Source: DATLFI01 sp035524895 (GTDB lineage: Bacteria > Acidobacteriota > Thermoanaerobaculia > Multivoradales > Multivoraceae). Taken from it: a stretch of 30,258 nucleotides of DNA. The notes below the pieces were generated by a model. The model saw only the letters and a list, made by a program, of their open reading frames with translations. It was not told where the DNA came from and made no database searches. Shown here piece by piece: positions 23,631-30,258 of the stretch. The DNA lies in NCBI GenBank assembly GCA_035524895.1, contig DATLFI010000423.1, forward strand, positions 1 to 30,258, read 5' to 3'. Position 1 is the first letter of the stretch, and every line of letters begins with the position of its first letter. Both the position numbers and the translations under genes were made by a program.

Positions 23631-25358
23631 TCACCTCGGACCGGAGCTACGCCGCCGGATCACCAGCACCACCCCGACCACCAGGGCAAGACCCAGCAGC
23701 AGCGCGAAGATCAAGGCGGCGCCGCACGTCAACATGCCACCCGGAAAGACGTCGAGAGGCGAGGTGGGGTCACGCTGCTCGCCCTCCGGCGTGGTCTCGC
23801 CCTCGGTCTGAACGGCCTCCTCGGCGCTCTCGGGCGCAGCGGCGGCGCCGCCCTGCGAGGTCAGCTCCAGCGTGTAGGAAGTCGCGCCCAGGCGCTGGGA
23901 GGACGACGACGCCCCGACCGCTACGAACAGGCGCCCGGCGCGGGGAGGGCGAAGCTCCTCGAGCCTGACTGCCGCGCCCGCGTTCGGAGCCTTGCTCGAG
24001 GCGACCCGCACTCCGTCCTCGTCCGTGACCACGAGCGAGACGATGTGCTGCTGCTCGTCCGGCCGGACCCGCAAGCCGTAGGTCGCGCTCGGCTGCGCAG
24101 CGAAGGAAAAAACGTCCTTGTCGGTCGCCCCGTAGCTCCGGGGATGCAGCCACGCCCGGTGCTCTCCGGGGGTGATGGTCACCGCCTCCCGATCGGTATC
24201 GCCCGCGTCGGTGCCGCTTTCGGCGTCGGTCTGGTCGATCAGCTCGACCGTGATCGGCGAGCCCTTGTGGATGCCCCAGCCCGACCAGGTGCTCTGTCCG
24301 ACCGAAATGTAGTAACGGCCGCCGCCGCCAGCCAGCACCGTCGCGCCGGCCGCCGCCTGGCTCCCGGCCGCGTAGCTGTCCTGGCCCGAGACCTTCCTGC
24401 GATCGGGGGCGTAGACCCAGACCCCGGCCGTCGGGTTGGTGTTCTCACGGAACGTGTCGCCCTCGATCCGCACGCCGACCTCGTACGCCACCTGGGTCAC
24501 CCGCAGCACCCAGCCGGGTGTGACGTCGATGCTGAAGTAGTCGTACTCGTTCGGCCGCTGGTGGTGGTCGAGGTGGTAGGTGCCGGGCGCGATGGGAACG
24601 GCGCTGTCGAAGCCGTTACCGCCGCGAATCTCCTGGCCCACGGTCTCGCGCTCCTTGTCGAGCAGCAGCCCCGCCTGCGTGAGCTGGCGGAGCGAGTCGG
24701 CGAGCTCGCCGGCATCGGTCGCGTCGCGGTACTCGCCGCCGGTGCACTGCGCGATCGCCTGGAGCTGGGCGCGCGCCGCGGCGTCGACGTCGAAGCCCAC
24801 GGTGTGCACCGTCAGCTCGAGACCGCGCTCGGCGAACGCGCACGCCACTGCGGCCGGGTCGCCGCCGCAGCTCTCCTCGCCGTCCGACACCAGGATCACC
24901 GCTGCCAGCTCGTCGCCGAGATCACCGAAGTCGGCCGCCGCCAGTTGCAGCGAGTGAGCGAGCGGCGTCTGACCCAGCGGCCTCGCCGCGTCGACGGCGG
25001 CGATGAACCGCGCCCGATCGAGCGGACCGAACGGGATCACCAGCTCGGTATCCGAGCAGCTCGGATCCTTCGGCTCGGAGGGCAGTCGGTGTCCGTAGAG
25101 GCGCAGTGCGACCACGCTGCTCGCATCCAGCGCCTCGACCGTGGTCCGTACCGCCTGCTTCGCCGCCTCCATCTTGCTCGTGCCGCCCACCGCGGCGCGC
25201 ATCGAGCCGGAGGCGTCGAGCACGATCTCCACCCGCGCCGCCGGCGCCGGCGCCGCGACCAGGCCGAGGAGCAGGAGAGCCCCCACCCCGACAGCCGGTC
25301 TGCCGCCGCAAGACGTTCCACACGAAAACACCTCGGGCCGAGAGACGGCATCCCTCAT
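23631..25358 (-). CDS. VWA-domain membrane protein
   Basis: 575 residues. A signal sequence with hydrophobic core at about 22-40 precedes a von Willebrand A domain (about 42-230) with an intact metal-site motif DASGS (48-52) and later LVSDGEES. Cysteines within the domain (SCSDTE, ESCGGD, VACAF, IAQCTGG) probably form disulfides. The middle region (about 240-500) is beta-rich with two pre-peptidase-like segments (NEYDYFSIDV and TDKDVFSFAA). A Glu/Thr-rich linker leads to a C-terminal transmembrane helix (about 543-567) followed by RRR. The ATG at 25358 has AGGAGGT 6 bases upstream. It is coupled to the following kinase gene, and the pair probably forms one signalling unit. Confidence 0.92.
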   Translation of the reverse strand: MRDAVSRPEVFSCGTSCGGRPAVGVGALLLLGLVAAPAPAARVEIVLDASGSMRAAVGGTSKMEAAKQAVRTTVEALDASSVVALRLYGHRLPSEPKDPSCSDTELVIPFGPLDRARFIAAVDAARPLGQTPLAHSLQLAAADFGDLGDELAAVILVSDGEESCGGDPAAVACAFAERGLELTVHTVGFDVDAAARAQLQAIAQCTGGEYRDATDAGELADSLRQLTQAGLLLDKERETVGQEIRGGNGFDSAVPIAPGTYHLDHHQRPNEYDYFSIDVTPGWVLRVTQVAYEVGVRIEGDTFRENTNPTAGVWVYAPDRRKVSGQDSYAAGSQAAAGATVLAGGGGRYYISVGQSTWSGWGIHKGSPITVELIDQTDAESGTDAGDTDREAVTITPGEHRAWLHPRSYGATDKDVFSFAAQPSATYGLRVRPDEQQHIVSLVVTDEDGVRVASSKAPNAGAAVRLEELRPPRAGRLFVAVGASSSSQRLGATSYTLELTSQGGAAAAPESAEEAVQTEGETTPEGEQRDPTSPLDVFPGGMLTCGAALIFALLLGLALVVGVVLVIRRRSSGPR

Positions 25359-25389
25359 CGCGGACCTCCTGACTTCCGCTGGGCAGAAC

Positions 25390-25418
25390 CTCTTCGAAGA
25401 GTTACCCTTTTGATCATA
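25390..25418 (-). promoter_or_regulatory. Candidate VWA promoter -10 and downstream palindrome
   Basis: In the divergent gap between the VWA gene and the PqaA-like gene, the minus strand has TATGAT (25418-25413), a near-perfect -10 box, but no good -35 at normal spacing. The perfect 12-base palindrome CTCTTCGAAGAG (25390-25401) lies just past the expected start of transcription and could be an operator. The remaining part of the gap up to 25550 shows nothing clear for the plus strand gene. Confidence 0.35.
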
Positions 25419-25550
25419 CGACGCCAGACACCCGCCGAGCCGGAGGCTCGCCAGACGCTTCGGTGCCGGCCCGCACGGATGGCGCTAGGCTGTCGACTCA
25501 CCCAACGTCGTCCCGCGCGCGGCCTGCCGCTGCGCCATGGAGCTGCCGCG

Positions 25551-27053
25551 ATGAACCTGCGCACGCACCCCGCCGGTGCCCGCCTCCTTCGCCGCCCGGC
25601 CCTATTCCGGGCGCTGGCGGTCGCCGGCGCGCTCTGGTCACTCGCCGCGCCTGCTGCCGAGAGCGCCTCGCCGGAGACCGCGCTCGACCGGTACGTGCGG
25701 AAGCCCGACACGGCCTTCCGCTGGGAGGTGGCGGCCACTCTCGAGGGCGCCGGCTACCGCGCGCACGTCGTCGATCTGGTGTCGCAGACCTGGCGTGCGC
25801 CCGAGGAGGTCGACCGCACCGAGTGGCGCCACTGGCTGACCGTGATCGTGCCGGACGCGGTGCGCCACGACACGGCGCTCGTGTGGATCGGCGGCGGCCG
25901 CAACGGCGACCCCGCTCCCGAGCGGGTCGCCGAGCGGTCGCTGCGCCTGGCGCTCGAGACCGGCACCGTGGTCGCCGACCTCGGCATGGTGCCCAACCAG
26001 CCGCTGCACATGGCCGACTCGCCTCGCCAGCCGCGCCTCGAGGACGACCTGATCGCCTACGGTCGCGTGAAGTACCTGGTCACCGGCGACGAGCAGTGGC
26101 TGGTGCGGCTGCCGATGGTCAAGTCGGGGGTGCGCGCGATGGATGCCATCCAGGAGTTGATGCGCGACGATCGCCACGGGGGACCGAAGGCCGAGATCGC
26201 GCGCTTCGTGGTCGCCGGCGGCTCCAAGCGGGGCTGGACCACCTGGCTGGTCGGTGCGGTCGACGAAAGGGTGCGCGCGATCGTGCCGCTGGTGATCGAC
26301 GCGCTCAACACCGAGGCGATCACGCGCCACCACTTCGCCGCCTACGGCTTCTTCTCGAGCGCGCTCGGCGACTACGTGCGCCACGGCCTCTACCCGCACC
26401 TGCTGGGCACGGAGGGCTTCCGGCGCATCCTCGAGATCGAAGACCCCTACCTCTACCGCGACCGCGAGCGGCTGCGCATCCCGAAGTACGTGGTCAACGC
26501 TTCCGGCGACCAGTTCTTCCTGCCCGACAACTCGCGCTTCTACTTCCGCGACATGCCCGCCACCAAGCACCTGCGCTACGTGCCGAACGCCAAGCACGAC
26601 CTCCGGGGCAGCGACGCGCAGGACGGCGTGCTCGCCTGGTACCGCGCGATCCTCGCGGACCGGCTGCTACCGCGCTTCGAATGGACGATCGGTGCAGACG
26701 GTGCGATCGAGATCCGCCTGGGTGCCGCGGGCGCTCGCGCCGAGCCCGAGGACCAGCCGCGCGAGGTCCTGCTCTGGCAGGCGACCAACCCCGACGCCCG
26801 CGATTTCCGGCTCGACATCATCGGCCGCGCCTGGACCAGCTCGGCGCTCGCGCCGACGAGCACGGGTCTCTACCGCGCCACCCTGCCCGTCCCCGAGCGC
26901 GGCTGGCGCGCCTTCTTCGTCGAGCTGGTGTACGACGGCGTCGGAGCTGAGCCGCTGCGCTTCACCACCGACGTCAGCGTGGTGCCGGACGCGCTGCCGT
27001 ACCGTCTCGAGGACCATACCGGCCCGTGGCTGGAGCCGCGAGCGCGGCCTTGA
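25551..27053 (+). CDS. PqaA-like (PhoPQ-activated pathogenicity-related) alpha/beta hydrolase, exported
   Basis: 500 residues with a signal peptide (hydrophobic core about 19-36, cut near AAPAAESA). The segments VWIGGGRNGD (111-120), GGSKRGWTTW (223-232, candidate nucleophile S225), VNASGDQFFLPDNS with a candidate acid Asp, and PNAKHDL with a candidate His follow the order of the PqaA-related family. The fold is a large alpha/beta hydrolase with a C-terminal beta-sandwich (about 380-490). The family name comes from Salmonella; enzymatic substrates are not known. The ATG at 25551 has GGAG 8 bases upstream. It is followed after 16 bases by a kinase gene on the same strand. Confidence 0.92.
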   Translation: MNLRTHPAGARLLRRPALFRALAVAGALWSLAAPAAESASPETALDRYVRKPDTAFRWEVAATLEGAGYRAHVVDLVSQTWRAPEEVDRTEWRHWLTVIVPDAVRHDTALVWIGGGRNGDPAPERVAERSLRLALETGTVVADLGMVPNQPLHMADSPRQPRLEDDLIAYGRVKYLVTGDEQWLVRLPMVKSGVRAMDAIQELMRDDRHGGPKAEIARFVVAGGSKRGWTTWLVGAVDERVRAIVPLVIDALNTEAITRHHFAAYGFFSSALGDYVRHGLYPHLLGTEGFRRILEIEDPYLYRDRERLRIPKYVVNASGDQFFLPDNSRFYFRDMPATKHLRYVPNAKHDLRGSDAQDGVLAWYRAILADRLLPRFEWTIGADGAIEIRLGAAGARAEPEDQPREVLLWQATNPDARDFRLDIIGRAWTSSALAPTSTGLYRATLPVPERGWRAFFVELVYDGVGAEPLRFTTDVSVVPDALPYRLEDHTGPWLEPRARP

Positions 27054-27069
27054 GGCTTCGACCTCGACC

Positions 27070-29703
27070 ATGGACCGGCTCGGCCACTACCAGATCCTCG
27101 AGCCCATCGGCAAGGGCGGCATGGGCATGGTCTACCGCGCGCGTGACGTGCGGCTGGGACGCGTCGTCGCGCTCAAGGTGTTGCCGGAAGCCGGCAGCGA
27201 GGATCCGGCCCGGCGCGCGCGCTTCCTGACCGAAGCGCGCGCCTGCGCGTCGCTGCTCCACCCCAACATCGCGACGCTCTTCGAGTTCGGTGAGGCCGAG
27301 CGGCCGCACGGACCGCCCCGGCTCTTCCTCGCCATGGAGTACGTCGAGGGCGAGGACCTGAGCACCCTGCTCGCCGCCGGCCCCTTGCCCATCGGGCAGG
27401 CGCTGGCGATCGCCCGTCAGCTCGCCGCGGCGTTGGCGGCGGCGCACCGCCATGGCGTGATCCACCGCGACCTGAAACCCGGCAACGTGCGGCTCGAGCC
27501 AGGCGGCAGGGTCAAAGTGCTCGACTTCGGGCTCGCCAAGCTGGTGGTCACCGGCGACGCTACGGTCGAGGACGGCTTCCACACCCGCGAAGGCGTGCTG
27601 ATGGGCACACCGCCCTACCTGGCGCCCGAGCAGGCACGCGGCCAGAAGGTCGACGAACGCGCGGATCTCTACTCGCTCGGCGTGATCCTGTTCGAGATGC
27701 TGACCGGTCGCCGCCCGTGGAAGAGCCGGGACTTCGCCCAGTACCTCTACGAGCTCGAGTCGAACGACCCGGTCGACGTGCGCAACCAGGTGCCGGTCGC
27801 GGAGCCGCGGCTGGTGGCGCTGGTCGAGCGGCTGCTGCGCAAGGAGCCGGAGACCCGCTTGCAGTCCGCCGCGGAGGCGGAGAAAGAGCTTGGCTCGCTC
27901 GAGGCTTCGTGGTCGGCGATGACCGGGGCGGCGACCGCCGAGCCCGGCCAACCGAGGCTGCCGCCGGCGAGCCAGGCCCGATCGACCTACTGGACCCGCC
28001 GCGGGCTGGTCGCGCTAGCCGCACTGCTCGGCGTCCTGTTCGGCGCCGCGATCGTGCTGCGTCTGCTGCCCGACGGTCCGCCGGCGAGCCCGGACGCCCG
28101 CCTCGAGCTGGCGGTGGCGCCCTTCGACAACCTCACCGGCGACCGTGAGCTCGACTTCGTGGCGCGCGGCATGAGCCTCGCGCTGTCGGGCGACCTCGCC
28201 AACCTACCGGACGCTCACGTGGTCGACTCCGCGGTCGCTGCGGCCTACACCCACACCTCCGACCCGCGCCTTCGAGGACGGCTCGCCACCGACCACGGCG
28301 TCGACCAACTGGTGCGGGGCCGAATCCAGCGCGAGGGCACGCACATGCTGGTCAGCATCGACCTGGTCGACCTGGAGTCCGATCGCGTCTCGTGGTCGCG
28401 TTCGTTCGAGGGCGACACCGGCGAGCTGCTCGCGCTACAGGAGAAGGTGGTTCGCGGCGTCGCCGCCGGGCTACGCGACCGGCTCTCGACCAGCAGCCGC
28501 GACCGCCTCGAGCGGGAGCCGACGAGCTCCAACGAAGCGTACGAGGCCCACCTGCGCGGGCTGCAGTTCGCCGAGGACCCGTCCGGGCCCGGCGATCTCG
28601 AGGTTGCGATCCACTTCTTCGAGCGCGCGCTCGAGCTCGATCCCCATTTCGTGTTCCCTAGGATCCAGCTAGCCGAGGCGCTGCTCGACCTGTTTTCGGC
28701 GCGTCGCGACACCGCTCTCCTGCAACGCGCCCGTGACGAAGCGCAGCGAGCCTTCGAGGCGCGACGCGACTTGGCGGATGCTCGTCTGGTGCTGGCCCGC
28801 GCGCTGCGGGTCTCCGGCGAGCCGGAACGAGCTCGCGAGCTCCTTGGAGACCTCGGCGACCCGACCGCGGTCGCCGGGGGTCTCGCCGAGAGCCAGCCGC
28901 TCGAGCTGTTGCTCGAGCGCGCCTATCAGATGCGAGCCGGCGACTCGGCAGGCGCCAGCGCGCTCTTCACCCAGGCGACCGAGACCGCCCCGGACGACTG
29001 GCGGGCGTGGTCGGAGCTGGGCATCGACTCGATGCTCGGTCGCCGCTATGACAATGCCGAGGCCGAGCTCGGGCGCGCGCTCGAGCTGGCGCCCGAGAAC
29101 CAGAAGATCCTGTCCAACCTCGCCGCCGTCCTGCTACGACAGGCGAAGTACCACGAAGTCGTCGCGCTCGCCGCCCAGCTCGTGGCGCCGATCAGCCATG
29201 CCTCGCTCGCCTCCAACGTGGGCTTCGCGTATTACCAGCTCGGCGACCTGACGCGCGCCGAGTCGCACTTTCGGCTGGCCGCCCGGCTGCGACCGAGCGA
29301 CGACCGACTGCTCGCCAATCTCGGCGACGTGCTGCAGCGGCTCGGTCAGTCCGAAGCAGCCCAGCGGGAGTACCTGGGTGCGCTCGCGCTGGTCGAAAGC
29401 CGGCTGCGGGCCTTCCCGGAGCTGCCCGACCTCCGTGCGCAGCGCGCTCTGTTGCTCGCCAAGGGCGGCCGCTGCGAAGACCTGGCCGCGTTCGACTTGT
29501 CTGGGCTGCCGGCGGACGAGCCGACGCCGCTCGGTCGGGTCGCCAAAGCGCTCGCGCTGTGCGACGACCGCTCCGGAGCCCTCGACTATGTCGCCAAGAC
29601 TCTCGCCGCCGGCGAGAGCCCTGGAGTGCTCGCTGCGGCGGAGGAGCTCGCCTCGCTGCACGACGATCCCGGATTCCGCCGCATGGTCGCCTCGCCGCCC
29701 TGA
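27070..29703 (+). CDS. Ser/Thr protein kinase with FlgO/TolB-like and TPR domains
   Basis: 877 residues. The kinase domain (about 7-275) is intact: GKGGMGMVY loop, K36, HRDLKPGN (132-139), DFG (152-154), APE, and the ADLYSLGVILFEML helix. A single transmembrane helix lies at about 312-332. The segment 345-475, beginning LAVAPFDNLTGDRELDF, matches the FlgO/TolB-like domain often linked to TPRs in signalling proteins. TPR repeats occupy about 485-840 (for example AIHFFERALELDP, DNAEAELGRALELAPEN and ESHFRLAARLRPSD). Unlike the other two kinase-like proteins in the window it combines catalysis with a large binding tail. The ATG at 27070 lies 16 bases after the PqaA-like gene, so the pair may be co-transcribed. 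Confidence 0.95.
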   Translation: MDRLGHYQILEPIGKGGMGMVYRARDVRLGRVVALKVLPEAGSEDPARRARFLTEARACASLLHPNIATLFEFGEAERPHGPPRLFLAMEYVEGEDLSTLLAAGPLPIGQALAIARQLAAALAAAHRHGVIHRDLKPGNVRLEPGGRVKVLDFGLAKLVVTGDATVEDGFHTREGVLMGTPPYLAPEQARGQKVDERADLYSLGVILFEMLTGRRPWKSRDFAQYLYELESNDPVDVRNQVPVAEPRLVALVERLLRKEPETRLQSAAEAEKELGSLEASWSAMTGAATAEPGQPRLPPASQARSTYWTRRGLVALAALLGVLFGAAIVLRLLPDGPPASPDARLELAVAPFDNLTGDRELDFVARGMSLALSGDLANLPDAHVVDSAVAAAYTHTSDPRLRGRLATDHGVDQLVRGRIQREGTHMLVSIDLVDLESDRVSWSRSFEGDTGELLALQEKVVRGVAAGLRDRLSTSSRDRLEREPTSSNEAYEAHLRGLQFAEDPSGPGDLEVAIHFFERALELDPHFVFPRIQLAEALLDLFSARRDTALLQRARDEAQRAFEARRDLADARLVLARALRVSGEPERARELLGDLGDPTAVAGGLAESQPLELLLERAYQMRAGDSAGASALFTQATETAPDDWRAWSELGIDSMLGRRYDNAEAELGRALELAPENQKILSNLAAVLLRQAKYHEVVALAAQLVAPISHASLASNVGFAYYQLGDLTRAESHFRLAARLRPSDDRLLANLGDVLQRLGQSEAAQREYLGALALVESRLRAFPELPDLRAQRALLLAKGGRCEDLAAFDLSGLPADEPTPLGRVAKALALCDDRSGALDYVAKTLAAGESPGVLAAAEELASLHDDPGFRRMVASPP

Positions 29704-29707
29704 ACGA

Positions 29708-29732
29708 GCAGCGCGCCCCGTTGCGCGGCTGC
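29708..29732. terminator. Candidate bidirectional terminator hairpin
   Basis: GCAGC-GCGC can pair with GCGC-GCTGC around a 6-base loop, with one bulged G. It lies in the 41-base gap between the convergent TPR kinase gene and the partial Cys-rich gene. No U-tract is evident, so termination strength is uncertain. Confidence 0.35.
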
Positions 29733-29744
29733 CGACGCCGAACT

Positions 29745-30258
29745 TCAGGGCTCTTCTGCAGCTGCGGGTGGAACGAAACCGCGGGGTGGGTCGACGATGA
29801 TTTCCGGGTCGGCGCAGGCGATCAGGGTCCCGTCCTCGGGGTTCCCGTCGTAGAGCTTGATCCCGTAAGACCAATAGGTGATGTCCGTTCCGGACATGCC
29901 GCGCAGCTTGGGCCGCTTCGAGCTGACCTCGAGCTTGTCGCCGGGGCCGGAGCCTCGACATCCGGACGGACAGTAGGCATCTGGCGTCGGCGTGCCCGTA
30001 GCCTTGCCGGACTCGTGAGCGACCACCGCCGTGTATCGCTTGTTCGCATCGAGCCCCGCGAACACCCACTGCACCTTCGCGCCGTCGTCGAAGCACTGGC
30101 CGCTGTGCGCCACGCGACACTCCACCGTGACTTGCGCGGCCACCTCCAGCCCCTGGGCTGCGTCCCTGCATGCATGACAGCCGGGGTTACCCTGCGTACA
30201 CATCGTCACCGGAATCGCGCGTGCATCCGCTGTTCGTGCCTCCTCGAGGTCCGCACCC
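29745..30258 (-). CDS. Cys-rich protein of unknown function, C-terminal part (cut by window edge)
   Basis: The frame is open from the right edge of the window to a stop at 29745, giving about 170 residues of the C-terminal part. An internal GTG at 30209 is present, but the frame continues upstream without a stop (ADLEEARTADARAIPVT), so the true start probably lies outside. Cysteines come in pairs (MCTQ-GCHAC, ECR-GQC, YCPSGC) and suggest an exported, disulfide-rich protein. A beta-rich centre (VQWVFAGLDANKRYTAVVAHE) could be an Ig-like or carbohydrate-binding fold. I do not recognise the family. Confidence 0.7.
   Translation of the reverse strand, partial: GADLEEARTADARAIPVTMCTQGNPGCHACRDAAQGLEVAAQVTVECRVAHSGQCFDDGAKVQWVFAGLDANKRYTAVVAHESGKATGTPTPDAYCPSGCRGSGPGDKLEVSSKRPKLRGMSGTDITYWSYGIKLYDGNPEDGTLIACADPEIIVDPPRGFVPPAAAEEP

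Noticed and set aside
23589..25550. Plus-strand open frame running from 23589 into the PqaA-like gene
   Set aside because: The part before 25551 is antisense to the VWA gene; the signal peptide and ribosome site support the ATG at 25551.

Overview
The window is about 30 kb of very GC-rich, gene-dense bacterial DNA. Coding is nearly continuous, starts of the GTG and TTG type are frequent, and many genes overlap by 4 bases. No tRNA, rRNA, insertion sequence, phage gene or CRISPR array was seen. The gene mix suggests an Acidobacteriota-like bacterium, perhaps of the Thermoanaerobaculia or a neighbouring class. It includes several PknB-type kinases with PEGA or TPR tails, a cytochrome c / copper monooxygenase fusion, a PqaA-like hydrolase, and a matrixin-like secreted protease whose C-terminal domain I recall from secreted proteins of that group. 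This placement is an inference from gene content, not a phylogeny.

Region 1 (1-11021, all minus strand) reads in the order: 2-oxoacid dehydrogenase E2, Ser/Thr pseudokinase, lipB, an NrtR/NadQ-like NUDIX-winged-helix regulator, secreted metalloprotease, nadA, nadB, nadC, lipA, proline dehydrogenase (cut by the window edge). Most junctions overlap or lie within a few dozen bases; only the junction before nadA leaves room for a promoter. The region puts together a lipoylated enzyme, both genes of the endogenous lipoylation pathway, the whole aspartate-to-nicotinate-mononucleotide branch of NAD synthesis, and a probable NAD regulator. The nadA promoter carries two palindromes of identical ATGCT-N7-AGCAT design, which are good candidates for the regulator's operators.

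Region 2 (11107-20297) holds a plus-strand patatin-like phospholipase converging on a minus-strand series: L,D-transpeptidase-like protein, a collapsed remnant of a glyoxylate reductase gene, a bacterial dynamin-like GTPase, a small HExxH protein, a membrane PAS histidine kinase, a small unknown protein, and speA (arginine decarboxylase). speA has its own plausible promoter with a palindrome over the -10 box.

Region 3 (20441-25358, minus strand) holds a VWA-domain membrane protein tightly coupled to a PEGA-tailed Ser/Thr kinase, followed by a cytochrome c / copper type II monooxygenase fusion. A divergent promoter region (25359-25550) separates these from the plus-strand PqaA-like hydrolase and a long kinase / FlgO-like / TPR protein. 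The window ends in a Cys-rich unknown protein on the minus strand that runs off the edge.

The most notable points are the probable NAD regulon (regulator plus paired operators), the pseudokinase placed between E2 and lipB, the in-frame 21-bp minisatellite inside nadB, and the collapsed dehydrogenase gene. All gaps between genes are under 200 bases.
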